This document shows, piece by piece, positions 24,751 through 36,900 of a stretch of 64,000 nt of DNA (positions are counted from its first letter, which is position 1; each line of letters begins with the position of its first letter). Source of the DNA: Ciona savignyi (lineage: Eukaryota > Chordata > Ascidiacea > Phlebobranchia > Cionidae); contig CH003412.1 of the NCBI GenBank assembly GCA_000149265.1, positions 99,226-163,225 on the forward strand. The letters run 5' to 3'. Under the pieces are notes generated by a model, which worked only from the letters and a program-made list of their open reading frames with translations, made no database searches and was not told the DNA's origin. Both the position numbers and the translations under genes were made by a program.

Positions 24751-26394
24751 TGATAAGCACTTCAAATTAAAGCAAGCAATCCCTGCTAACAATACTTGAT
24801 CAGTAATATTTCAATTAAGGTAGTTGACTATTAAACCGTACTTAACAATTGTTGGCACGCATTTTTTATGATATTATTCATAAACTTGCACGCTGTATTT
24901 GAAAGGTTGCCGACCCCTGCATTATTGAGCTTTAATATGAGCAGGCGAAAAATCGATTATGGGCTGTCAAGATAAAAAGCGCAGAATAGGTTTGCCATTT
25001 TCTTAGCACGAAAACGAGGTGTATTTAAATATGCAGCGTTGATAGCCGTATTAATTTCTTATCTAATGTAGTAGTGCCGAAATTTCAGTAATTTAGCTGC
25101 TGAAAATCAAATTTGCTCAAGGCAGGTCACGTTTTTTTAAAAACTGACTTCGTAGTTGGTAAGTGTTAGTCTAATGTGCCAATTGGTCGGGAGTTCAACT
25201 TGAAGTATGTCTACTTAGGAAGCCAAAACAATGGGATCGAAGTAAAAACAGTGGTGAAACCTTATTCAAGCGTGAACTGTCTACAGGAACATTCTGTACA
25301 AATTTCTTTTTTGAATCCTTGAAAATGATGGGAATAACCGACTTTCGTACGGAAGCCAAATAAAAAGAGGAATCGAAACTGGTAGCTTAATAATAATCTA
25401 TGTTTATAGTTAACACAGATATAACACAAAGCAATCGTTAAACTTAACGATAATTAATTTGGGCAATTTATCAAATCAAAGTATTAAGGGTTATTAATAA
25501 TAAGATGTTGAAGGAAAGAAAGTTTAGTAAAGAGCGAACAATGCCTTCTTACACTTTACAGAACGTTTTTTCATTGCCCTTGTAAACTGAGACGATTGCG
25601 TGGGTCGAAGCGTAATTGAGAACAACAGTTCCTGTTTGCCAGATGTGCTGCACTGCTAATTATTTAAGGCAAGGCACTGTGTCATTATATTATAATAATA
25701 ACAAACAGAATAGACAAGTGTGATTCGCCATAAACAGCTGATTAGTTTAAGCGTCGTGGTATAGATTAAAAAGTTTTCTGTCTACATGGTGAACAGGTAA
25801 TATGTTTTTAGAATTAAGCTTTTGGCATTCGGTAATCCGATTAAAGATAACGTGAAAATGCTCGTCGTTTCGAACGTTTAAAACGAAATAAACGTTCACA
25901 AGGTAATTTAGATTTGTTTTCATAAACAAGCTATGACGAAGCAAATGAAATTCCTTCGGTTGATACAAGCAGAAAAATAAACAAACACAATCACAGAAAT
26001 TGTTCGATGCGCAGGTTTGTTTAATTTAATTTATTTGTGGTCTTCAAGATACTGTCTATATTGAAAATTATTTTATCAATCCTCGAAGAAAAATTCTTAG
26101 TGTAAAATAGTGTAATATTGTGGGAATAAAAAATCAGAAAGTAGAGTTTGGTAATTTATTTTATTACTTGTAGACTTAACCCAAAACTATCTGCGATAAA
26201 ATACACATTACCTGTCTGCAAAACTTGATTTTTTCATATTAGATATAAAATTATTAGCTTCAGCACTTACGTGAGAAGCCGCGAATATAATTTCACCATG
26301 TTGCGAAATCCCACCATAGACCGCTTCAGCAAAACAAGCGCTCCTTTATAACCTCCTGTCCGAGCGGTTACTTCGGCGCAAACGAAAGGTTACT

Positions 26395-26535
26395 ATCGGT
26401 CATGCCGGGGATTGGTCACGTGTATTTCTAGCCCACGTGCCTATAGTGACCAATCAGCGACGAGTAAGTGTGACGTCACAGATCAACAATCAGCTGGTTA
26501 GGTATAAAAACCAAGTTGTGGCATAATTTCATGCT
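26395..26535 (+). promoter_or_regulatory. MYLIP core promoter (E-boxes, CCAAT, CRE, TATA)
   Basis: Upstream of the MYLIP ATG lie an inverted CCAAT (ATTGG 26411), E-boxes CACGTG at 26417 and 26434, CCAAT at 26450, a full CRE TGACGTCA at 26471-26478 and TATAAAA at 26503-26509. ATTGGTCAC and GTGACCAAT form inverted arms (26411-26419 and 26446-26454) around the E-boxes. The spacing would put the transcription start near 26533, leaving a 5' UTR of about 200 bases. The motifs are seen directly; promoter function is inferred. Confidence 0.75.
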
Positions 26536-26735
26536 CAAATCGTAATGCGCTGCAAGGAGAATGGAGCGGGTTTTCGTTTATAAACAAAACAAACAACATA
26601 TTGTATTTCAAGTTTAATTTATTGTAATGTTTAAGTTGCAGTGATGTTAAGAAAATAAATAAAAGTGAATCTCGTCATTTTCTGATCTTGCAATTGGAAA
26701 CGTTTGTCAGTAAACATCAAGAAAAATCTGTTGTT

Positions 26736-29700
26736 ATGGCATTGCCATTGGATACTTTTAAATGGCAATCTGGGACAGTCGTCTGCCTGGTTTCAAAGCC
26801 TGATTCAGTTGTGATAGAAGTTGAAGTAGACCGGAATGCCATTGGCCAAGAAATATTAGATAAGGTAAATTTATGTGTTCACACTCGTTTTTTTTAAATT
26901 TTGTCTATTGTAGTGGCATACGTTTAAAAATATTCATTAAGTTTTAATCCACTGTCTCATTATACCAGTTATTGTTAAAAAATTATAATTTTATGCTAAA
27001 TGTCAAAAAGAAAAGACTGGTTGCTGTAGAATGTTTTCAATGTTGTTAGAATGCCGGATACTTATTATAGCATGGTAGCAACAAAGTTTGTAAAAAAATA
27101 TTTTTAATACCAGTGTCACGGATAGATGGGGTTAGAGTTAGTTATGAGGTCAAGATTAGTGTTGGGGCTTGGTGAGAAATAGTTTTCATAGGATTGGTGA
27201 CCACCTTGCTTTTTTGACTTCACTAATCTGCGGGACAGCTGGGTGGGATGAGCGGGTAGGGACAACACACTGTTTTTGCAACAAAAACGGGGCGGACAAC
27301 ACACATTCTGCAGGACAGTAGGAAGAGGGGCGTAGGGGTGTTTTCGTCATTAACACGAGTGGGGTACGGGAGTATTGGTATATCATAAATGGGGCGGCTA
27401 ATCATGATATACGGTACCCCACCCCGTTCATGTTAGCGACAAAATACTTTTTCCTGCTCGTGATATACCTCGTCCAGCTCATGGTATAACCCGTCCCGCT
27501 CATAATATAGTGCGTTGTCCCGCAGATGAGTGAAGCCCTGCTTTTCTTTCATTTAGTTTAGTATTACTATTGTTTGTATCTTTAATGACAATATATTTTT
27601 TTTAGTTTTCATGTAGTAGGTGTATGATGTTTAGACTAATTAATATAATATGTTTACCAACTTTTATTCATTTAGTGGCTGACATCAGATGTGTAGGTGT
27701 ACGTTATTTGTAAATCTCTTGTTGTTTATTTGGTGACTAAATTTATAGTCTAATATTCAACTAAACAAGGTTTAACAGGCACATCTGTTTTTCTCCATTA
27801 AACCGTGTTAATTCTCTGACGTGTTTTAACACCTGTAGTTTTGTCATTTTATCCTGCCTTCTTGACTTAAAATAATTATGCCATACTTATTTAATGTAGC
27901 AAAGGAACGAAAAAATAAACTGAGCCAACAAAATTCGCTAGGTTTGCACGTCCATTGGAACGATCGAGAAGGATTACTTCGGTCTTCAGTTTTATGGTCC
28001 GAAACGGGAACCGCTTTGGCTGAACCTTCGCAACCGAATCACAAACAAGATCTCTGGCCAAAGCCCGTTCCGATTGCGTCTACGGGCGAAATACTTTGTT
28101 GAACCGCATTACCTCATCCAAGAAACCACAAGGTTTGTTAAAATACTTCACGTCCAATTTTGTTTTGTAATTACAACTAAGTTTTTCTCAAGACAAACGG
28201 CAGTTTGTTCTAAACATTTATGCTTCGCTCAACTTAAGCTGAAATTTATAGTTTATGTTTGTATACATTTGCCTGTGAAATACAATGCCATTTTTATGCA
28301 GATATCTTTTCTATTTGCAATTGAAACAAGACCTCCTTGATGGTCGACTTGAAATCCCAATTGAAAAGTTTTCGACCGTGTTAGCTTACGCCGCGCAAGC
28401 CGAACTTGGTGATCTCACACTAGATGTCCCCACTGCCGAGGTTTTTGAAGCGTACGCCACTCTTTGCACCAGCGATGAAGAAAACCAGGCTCTGTACAGC
28501 GGCGAACTTATCAAGTGAGTAATTGTACCTTAATCCTAAAGTGTATTTCATTGTGTTTAATCCTATGAATACTTAATTTTGTTAATATTCTGTCAATTGT
28601 GACAGTAGGCCAATTACGTATCAAAGTTTCACTGTAAACAAGGAATTAATTTTACAAATAATTACATTCCAGGGTCCACAGCTCCCACCTACTCCTCCGC
28701 GGGATGACAAAGTCCTCTGCGATTGCCAAGTTTCTTGCCGAGGTTGCAGCACTGCCCACCTACGGCACTGAATCGTACCACCTCAAACTTGAAACGAGTT
28801 CTCCGCCCAGTGTGAGCACCACTCGATCTGCCAACAGCCCTGTGATTAACCGACGATACCAAATAGGCGTTATTCTTCGAATTGGACCAAATGGAATCGA
28901 AGTTCTAGGAGAAGACAACCAAGAAATTAAAATGTAAGGCAAAACATAATCCAGTGTTAACGTGTTAAGTGCAAAAAAAATACTCACTAATTGGTAATTA
29001 TACAACGAGGCTTCGGAATAATTCATTTCAATAATAAGTTCAAAAGACGAACAAGAAATTACAATATTATCAGTGATTATACCACATTTTTTGTTTCTTT
29101 TTTAATACGTTACTTTTTAGCACAAATCTTCAAAGTTCGTTGTGTTAAGTCTTTTCTGAATCGTCCTTAAGAACTGTTAACGTTGCCATTTTATACTAAA
29201 ACTCAACAAATTATTAAATTTGCAGAATTCCTTTTAAAGCTGTTCAGCTTGCTACACATTCCGGTAAAATGCTTGACATCCATGTGTACCAAGATGATTC
29301 ATCGATTACCACAATCAACTTTAGAACTGTGTCTGAAAGTCACAGTAATGCTTTGTACCGGTAAGTTACATGAAGTAATAGCAACTAGATTTTCTGGTTC
29401 AAATTTAAACAATAACTATGAAGTTATATCTATCATTTTTGTTTTTTAAACATGGTTAAATTATCATTTTCTCTAATGTTAGTGTGCCAGGGATAACTGT
29501 AAAAACTTGTTATCGAATTCTAGAATAATCACCGAAATGCTTGCCTTCTACACCTGGGACACTGTGCACTCTTCTGTAATGCACCAACATAGCTTGGACT
29601 TCAAGGGTCACTTCCTTGCATTATTCCGACCCAACGATTCCGATATGGGTAAGTGGAGATCACAAATTAAGTTGCTTTGTCACCTGTTTTATAACCTGTG

Positions 29701-30448
29701 AATCTGTAGTGAGTGTTTTACACTTTATCCTTCCCAGGCAAGCAGTATGTGTTCGACATCCAGCGTACATCCCGGGAAGTCTACGACAACGCTCGCCGTA
29801 CTTTGTACCGCAAGCAGCAGAAGCTACAGAGCGCGCAAAACCAAATCGCTGCCTCCTCCAACCCGGAGTCTTCCGACATGATCTCTGAGGAACTAGAAGT
29901 CCTGCAGGAGCGCCTCACGCTCATCAGCGACGCACTCACATGTCGCGTTTGTTTGGACAACGAGATTGACAGCGCGTTTATCCCATGCGGCCACCAAGTC
30001 TGCTGCAAATTCTGTGCAGAAAGATGCCAGGTATGTGCTCAAATATTGTGTTTGGTTCATATAAGCATTAAGTGCCTAATCCACCTGTTACTGTGTAAGT
30101 TCGGCCTAATTTATTGAAACATTGTGTAAATTGTAAATTTTGTAGATCATTTATATATGTTTTTGTTTATTTTCATACATTCGTTTAATTAAGAATACCA
30201 GCAAAAAGTGTTTTCAATATCAGTAAAAAGCTTAAACTTTGTTATTCTTGCAGCAATGCCCAGTCTGCCGACAGCAAATCCAAGAAGCACTGACCGTTTT
30301 CCTTCCTGTAACCAAAGACTTTGTAAACAATGGTGTTTCTAATCCCGAACCCTGCGACGTGCAAACCTGTGACGTTGAACCGTGTGACGTCGTCGAACCG
30401 ACAAGGACTGCCCATTGTGCTAACCATGAAATGCAAATTGCCGTGTAG
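26736..30448 (+). CDS. MYLIP: MYLIP/IDOL-like FERM-RING E3 ubiquitin ligase
   Basis: Eight exons (26736-26864, 27942-28132, 28302-28514, 28673-28933, 29226-29360, 29524-29648, 29738-30030, 30254-30448; TAG) give 513 aa with all phases matching. The FERM domain covers the first part: F1 DYFGLQFYGPKREPLWLNLR, F2 AKYFVEPHYLIQETTR, F3 IGVILRIGPNGIEVLGED and YVFDIQRTSREVYDNARR. A C3HC4 RING follows (CRVC, CGH, CCKFC, CPVCRQQI). In mammals MYLIP ubiquitinates lipoprotein receptors and myosin regulatory light chain; the target here is inferred only. The first ATG of the open frame was taken because an in-frame stop lies about 85 bases upstream and no other in-frame ATG intervenes. The acceptor before 27942 has a poor pyrimidine tract. 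The protein is longer than human (445 aa) and has a Cys-rich tail unlike the mammalian end. Confidence 0.95.
27210..27543. mobile_element. second MITE type with 20-bp TIRs
   Basis: CTTCACTAATCTGCGGGACA at 27218-27237 and its inverse TGTCCCGCAGATGAGTGAAG at 27516-27535 match at 19 of 20 positions. The interior is rich in smaller inverted pieces around GGGTACGGG and GATATAC. It lies in MYLIP intron 1 and has no coding capacity. Confidence 0.85.
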
Positions 30449-30890
30449 GAAAAACAGTCGTCTGTCGTTTTGAAAGTTACTGTGCCACTAACTCTCACAC
30501 ACATGCGAATATACTGTGAATATTAGCAATGTTTTTTTGACTACACCCATACTGACTTATATGGGAACTTTCTAACGGAAATTAGATCCACTGTCTTCTT
30601 TGTAAATTTGGACTCCTAACCGTACAGCCTGGTGAAGGTGGATTTTATTGAGTTTTGTAAATAACCCGCCGGCGTTGAGCGCTGGGTTTGTATAGTCCGC
30701 TTATAGCTCTGGTATGCACTGCAATGCAACAACAATGCACATTCTTTTCTTGTCCTTGTATTTATACACAACTTTCTTGTGTTGGGTTTCTCTCAAGCGT
30801 TGAGTGTTTTTATAGGAACCTTGGTTGAAGGTGCGAATTCAGCTTTTGTCTTTTTGTTTTTAAATAAATCCATTGCGACTATATTTTCGT
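30449..30890 (+). other. MYLIP 3' UTR
   Basis: Non-coding sequence after the stop, running to an AATAAA at 30863-30868. A GC-rich piece at 30668 (GGCGTTGAGCGCTGG) has a second copy at about 31401, outside the likely transcript. Confidence 0.6.
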
Positions 30891-30899
30891 TTTTTTATT

Positions 30900-33800
30900 T
30901 GTAAAGGCATGGGTGGCTAGGTGAATAGCAGACACGTGGCCCTGATAGAACTAGCGGTACGACACCGGAAATGCCAATTTTGCTGAATAGTAGCTTGAAA
31001 GCACGCTTGTACAAAGTATTAACACTTTGCATTGTTTCCTGCAATACCATAGCATTCAATTCGCCTACATACAAATGATCACTACATTAACGACCATAGT
31101 TTTTTTTAATGTTTTAGTCCGGTGTTTTCTGTCAAACAAATAATACTCTGTTGAAAACATAAATAACAAGTTTTTCATTTATTTCCGAGAATTAGGAGCG
31201 TTATGCTTGCTTCTTAATTGTGAAAATCCGCTTTGCTTCTTATTCTGTAATTGAATGACATTAATGAAACATTTTGTTATCACAATATTGTTTATGTTAG
31301 GTGATCCATAGAATCATTACCAGCATTCGTTCTTAGTTCAACGACTAGTTGGTATGTGCTTGCAGTGCCACTTTATATGGCTGGCAAGAACTAAAGACAA
31401 CGGCGTTGAGCGTTGGTTCTTTTTATAAGTCGATTGCGCAAGAAAATTATTACAGCGGGTAAAACTGAGATGTTTAAGTCTGCTTGCAAGAGTTGAAGCA
31501 CTGTCGTAACGTACTACTGCATTAGCAAACGGAATTCCTAAATTTCCTACAGGAAGTGGAAAAGCAAGGCTGACCGACAAATTTCCACGTACCAACAGCC
31601 TAGGTATTGCAGTATATGTGTTATTGCAGTATGGAATCCAACATACAATAAAGTTCAGTCAATACCCGCTTATTAGCAGGCAATAGCAGAACAATAGATA
31701 TAGCTATCGCGGTGGCTTTCGATCTAACAACCTTTCAGCTGAGGCGCGACCGTTATACCAAGAACAAACAGTTGTTAACATGCCAGGTTGTTTAGTTCTT
31801 ACCAAGCAAAAGTCTCTCCAAGTAGTCCATTATCTTTAATTCATCACCAAATCTGTAAAAATAATATATTTGTGTTTGTTTCCGTGAATAGATAAGCATA
31901 CGGAGCGATATTACACGTGTATTCGTTTGATCACCTTTCGCCCAACATTGGTTATCTGAACATTGTGTTGTTTATGATTGCAACGTACCTTAAATTTGTT
32001 TTATCAGTCATTTCACTGAGTTCAAGCGATTTCCGCCAAGTGCCTTGCCCATAAGGTCACAACCGACTAGCAACCGACCAGTTTCCAAGCACACACACTT
32101 CGGCTGAAAGGCGACGTACTAGCCCATTTAGCCGATCAGTGGGACAATACAAAAGAAAAAGGAAATTTGTGGATATTTCCCCAGTGGAAAATTTGGGAGT
32201 TTTTACAAGGCAGGTGGGTTTCATATTGTACCACTTGCTATCCGTCCTCTAACCCATTGTCATGTAAGATTTACGCCGTATAGGAATCATATTACTTTTA
32301 ATTCAAACTAATTGACCGCGGAACGTCAAGGTACATCAGCCTTATCCTATATATCATGGGTAAACATGACAACACATCATGCGCTCATTCGGATTGCTAG
32401 GGTTATTGCTCTGTGTTTTATTATAATACTTGTTAAACTATGTGATTTCACTGGAACCAAAGAAACCACCTTAGGACGACATTCATCGTCATGAGGCAAA
32501 GACAACGAGCCAGATAAAATAATTATACTAATACATTTATCAGTTAATTCTTACATGCTCCAGTTCACTTGCGTCGCCACTCTTTGACCTGTCACTGCAC
32601 TGTTCCTGTAGAAATATATCTGGCTGCATAAACTTATTACATTTTATTTTATGTGCATGCAACTTTTATTTTCGTGCAGAAAATAAACATTGGTCAAATA
32701 TTTTAAGCATGATGCTTGTTTGCTAAACTTAAAGCGTAAACTTAAAGAAACGATATGTTCTGTTTGGTCAAATTAAAGTATCCTTTAAAAGATCTTTAAA
32801 ATTATAAGATGCACGTTCAAGTAAACGTTTGATAAGCCTTCTTTCCTAAAATATTTATTGTGGAATTTGGTTTCTACCAAACTTAGGCAACCATGTCCTT
32901 GTTGGGATCTTAAGCTTTAGGGTGCACACAATTAAATACTTAGGCTGTATACATATCAACGTTAACGTATATACAGCAAACATACCGTTTTGCGTAAGCT
33001 CGGACATCTGCACATTCTGTCGCCGGGCTCAAGCAGATTATCAAAAGAATCACCAGAAACATATCGTATCGCTTCATTTTTCATGTGCTACGCTAAAGCT
33101 TAATTACCAGCTTTATAAGCTTTACCTATCTTCTGTTTCATTGTGATCTAAAAGTGTGGGAATCGCTAGGAAGGTAGGTCTGTATCCGCCTTCCATTCTA
33201 ATACGTTTGTATGCAAATATGTGTTCCTCTAGAAAGAAGTGGAGTTTGAATTGGGATAGCATTTCCTTCCTAATATTATATGGGCAGTAATACACGTATA
33301 CGCGATATGCGTTAGAATAAAGTTTATATTCTGCAATCGTTAGTTGGAACACGAGCTAAAAGCCAACTTTTATCTTTTAAGGAGACCTTAAACCAATGAT
33401 TATCCCTATCTCATCAATGCAAATTGAGCTTACAAAAATGGCTGTCAATCAAAATTGTGCCACACAGGAAATCTTGGATTTTTTTACATTTAAAAATTGA
33501 AGCTTTGGGTTTGCAACCTAAACTTAAAATTCTTTCAAATTTTTGTTAAACATTTCTAGCCTGTATCCCTCCATACATCAATAACTTTTTCACAACAAAA
33601 CAGGTAGAAAATGCACAATAAACACCTTTATTTAACAAAGCTCTGCTCCGCTATTACAAAACTTTACACCTAAACGAGAACACCAGCGCGCAGCCCATCA
33701 GTACATGCTGCTTCCAACCATAGAAACGTTGGAATATTACCACCATTGTTCGGGCCGCGCATAAGTCTCTTAATTGGTTGTACTCCGTATTCGTTAAACA

Positions 33801-33970
33801 ACATCGCAGACTGTTTAAAAATTTACATTTTTGATTAGTGTTCATTTACTGGCACTAATCCACCAAGCCAAGTTTCCACACCTCAATAGGACCCTCCCCC
33901 AATTTAAAAGAAATCCTTAGTGTGAATCGGTTACGTTAACCAGTTGTTTGTTACCTTTGCATTCTTTTTT
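30900..33970. other. intergenic, no gene seen
   Basis: No exon with family similarity or consistent phases was found. A minus-strand SINE fragment lies at about 32025-32140. The remainder is AT-rich unique-looking sequence with short chance open frames. Confidence 0.5.
32025..32140 (-). repeat. tRNA-headed composite SINE, head half
   Basis: AAGTGCCTTGCCCATAAGG, CACAACCGACTAGCAACC and CACTTCGGCTGAAAGGCG blocks, 3' half missing. Confidence 0.75.
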
Positions 33971-33974
33971 TCTT

Positions 33975-34185
33975 CTTCTTTTTACCGGACTCAGTTTCGA
34001 TCCCAAGATGGGCTCGTCACTGAGTCCGTTTTTTTATATATGGAATTGCTATACGAATCGGTCGTATTAACCATATACGGCCATTCGTTACCTTTGCATT
34101 TTTTTACCGACACAAGTTTTCGAATCCAAGATGGGGGACGTCACTTGGGCCTTTTTTTTACAGACCGTACCATTTTATAGATTTG
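33975..34185 (-). repeat. two tandem class II tRNA-like SINE copies
   Basis: Reverse-strand units side by side, each with a B-box-like TTTCGATCC / TTTCGAATCC next to AAGATGGG, a T-rich run and a GTATTAACC-type A-box end. The arrangement looks like a tandem dimer. Confidence 0.6.
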
Positions 34186-34280
34186 TACGAAAGTCGTAAC
34201 TTAGTAGCGCCACCACGCGAGAATATTTTTTTAAAACTTTTACATTTAAATACATTAACGCTGATTACTCAGACTCCTTC

Positions 34281-34660
34281 TACGCCCCCTATTACTATGC
34301 CAACGGCAGCGCATGTGCACAATAGTTGGGGGAATCCCCTTATACTGGGAAGGATTGCGAATAACAAAGAGGCGAAGGCAAAATGACCACACAGGGTAGA
34401 TTTGGGATTATTAATTTTTAATTTTTGGAAAAAACAAAAAATTACTTACAAGTACATGTTTTTGCCGTTTACATGATACTTTTAAAAAGAAAAGTGGGAC
34501 TTTTTGAAAAGGTTTAGTCAAAACAACACAATAATTTATACAAATGTCTATATCTTACTTTATACTGCACAAGGAATAAGGAAAGAGAATGGATGCCATA
34601 AATGATTAGCGGTAAAACCACAATAACTGAAAAAAAGTTAAGATTCGCGTTACGGTATAG
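34281..34660 (-). pseudogene. inverted partial duplicate of SLC16 gene exons 5-7
   Basis: The reverse complement matches the SLC16 gene 5 kb to the right in three pieces: the end of exon 5 (TTCCTTATTCCTTGTGCAG) and its intron, the end of exon 6 (GGCAAAAACATGTA) with its donor and intron, and the first about 112 bases of exon 7. A stretch of about 60 bases of exon 7 is identical. Because introns are included, this is a DNA-level duplication and not a processed copy. Most of exon 6 is deleted, the acceptor before exon 7 has changed from AG to TG, and similarity stops after the GGGGGCGT motif. No open frame links the pieces, so it is a dead fragment, placed head-to-head with the functional gene. 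Confidence 0.88.
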
Positions 34661-34989
34661 TGCAGTATTAAGTATATATTCTTGGTTTAGATTGAACCTT
34701 TAACCCTTTCAAAACAAAAAAACGAAAGTCATTTTGACGTGTGCTCATTCAAAATGTAAAATATCCCCAGATATTTTGAAACTGCTAAGTTTGGTCTCCG
34801 TGGAAAGCTATATGATATCAGAAACTATAACATCGTATAATAAAGAATATGACATGGCCCGGCTGTTACGCCATCAAAAAAAATTCGATTTTTTGGAAAT
34901 TTTATTTCGAACAACTTCAACATTTTGCCTTAACCTTAACACTTGAGGCGCTAGAGCACTAAATGCATACCCGGTCAAAACATGCGAAT

Positions 34990-35075
34990 TGTACTGACGT
35001 GTGGCCGAATGGTTAACGCGACCGTTACATATACAGATTGCATACAAAAAAACGGACTAGACAGGTAAAAAAAGA
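34990..35075 (+). repeat. class II tRNA-like SINE, head
   Basis: GTGTGGCCGAATGGTTAACG is the best A-box match in the window; sequence after ACATATACAGATT has lost the body. Confidence 0.6.
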
Positions 35076-35834
35076 AAAAAAAACTCGGAAATTGCGAAAA
35101 AAAGAATTTAGTTTAAAGAACAACATTAAAATATAAAAAAGAGCAAAAATTACCACAATTTTCAAATTGAATTAAACATATTTTCGTTTTCACATTGGGC
35201 ATTCAATACCACTTATTTGTTTTGTAAGGTTTGTTGTTTAGTGGATGGGATGAAACTACATGTACCACTACACAACGACGAAGAATAATATTGCAAAATT
35301 ATTATAACTGTTATTTAGTCATGTATAAGCTATGCTCATTAGACCATAGTATTCACATATTGCCAATTTCCTGATCGTTTTTCCCCTGTGCATATGTTGT
35401 GTAAATAAATGATCGTCTGTCGCATATGTGCATTCAATACATGTTTAGAGTAATGTCTTTATAACTTAAGTTAAACTTCGTCTCGATGTTACTGTTACCC
35501 CGCGGGTGGAGCAACGGGTTCGTGGTTTGAAAATGATGCGTATCGTTGAAAAACACACAGTTTACGTACGTCCTCTGGTTATAATTGGCGGTCAGGGTTG
35601 ATACGAAGTGATGATACGGGAATGATAGGGTTACGGCGATACGGCGGTAGAGACGATACGTTTTTTGCAGTAAATAAAATAAAAGAACTAAATAAGTAAA
35701 CTTACGAGCCTATATGTAAAATCATAAGTATCACAAACTCACTAAACTTTGGCTTTAAGCGGTACAGAAAAATGCACACGTAAAAACACGTAACAAATCA
35801 ATAAAAACTGGGGCTTGATATCTTACATCCTCCA

Positions 35835-36900
35835 CCGTCGGGCCAGGTCGTGGGGCATTTCTTTCTCACTCGCTCACGTTCACACAAACTTTTGCAATAG
35901 GCAGATTCATTAACCCAGCAGCAGTCTTTACTTCTAACGATCCCATGTTTGTCATGAAACAAGCTGTTCACGCGGCGCAGACGCCATTGTCCTCGAGAGG
36001 CGGAATTCTCAACAATTCTCTACATCCCCTTGAACAATATTGTCCTTTCGCTCGTGCTATTTCTGTCGGGAGATTATTGATCGGGGGTACTCTTGGATCC
36101 AACGTTTCCAGAACTCGTCAACGAAATACTGGACAACTCGAGCGTCGTCTGGCGTATCTGTATTACGTGTCACAATGTCGGTGATGGCGGAGTAATTGTA
36201 GGGTTGATTTACCAATGGTGATTTGGTGTCAGCGGTAGGTCTTCTACGATCTCTAGCGGTACTTGTGTAAGCGGTCTGGACTTGTCTTTCACTTAACAAG
36301 CAAAGAATGTAGAAGATCATCATCGAGCTGCTTGCCCTGCATTATAAATTTCACCGGACGGATCAATCGTTTCCAAGCCCCACCAAAGTGGCTTGCAGCT
36401 GGTGGGTTAAATTTCCACGTTATATTTCTCTGTTTCAGATATAATCGCTGACTTAATTGTGATTCCATTGTATATGCATTCTCGAAATATCTGCTCGCAG
36501 CCGGCGAAGTTAGTGCCATTGTCGGAATACAGGTGAGTGACAGCACCTTGTCTGGCCGTAAAACATCGCAGGACATTTATAAACGCGTCGGTAGACAAGT
36601 CAGTAGCGTCTTTTAGATGGATGGCGCGAGTGGTTATTCATGTAAACAAGCATACATACCGGTTTACTTCCCTTCTCCTTAACTTGGTCAGTAGCGGGCC
36701 GAAGAAGTCCACTCCCGTGTGAGTGAACGGTGGTTCGCCAATTTGCAGTCTTGACGGCGGGAGATCAGCCATGATCTGCCTTTCGGGACTTGCAGTTCTT
36801 CACTGGCGGAAGTATAGGTATCGGGACAGCATACGTCGTGTTAACTTGCATGTTGCACCCAGTAGCGCTGAAATAAAATGTTTAAAGCAAAAGCTGGGTT
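35835..36900 (-). mobile_element. BEL/Pao LTR retrotransposon fossil, pol (integrase) fragment
   Basis: Reverse-strand frames carry hallmarks of the BEL/Pao integrase and the region after it: MADLPPSRLQIGEPPFTHTG, a DNGTNF motif, [20 protein letters not shown] and the FWKRW...Y..S...RQK block. Only the C-terminal part of pol is present. No gag, protease or reverse transcriptase was recognised and no pair of LTRs was found. It is broken, with several breaks, and is an old truncated copy. Confidence 0.85.
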
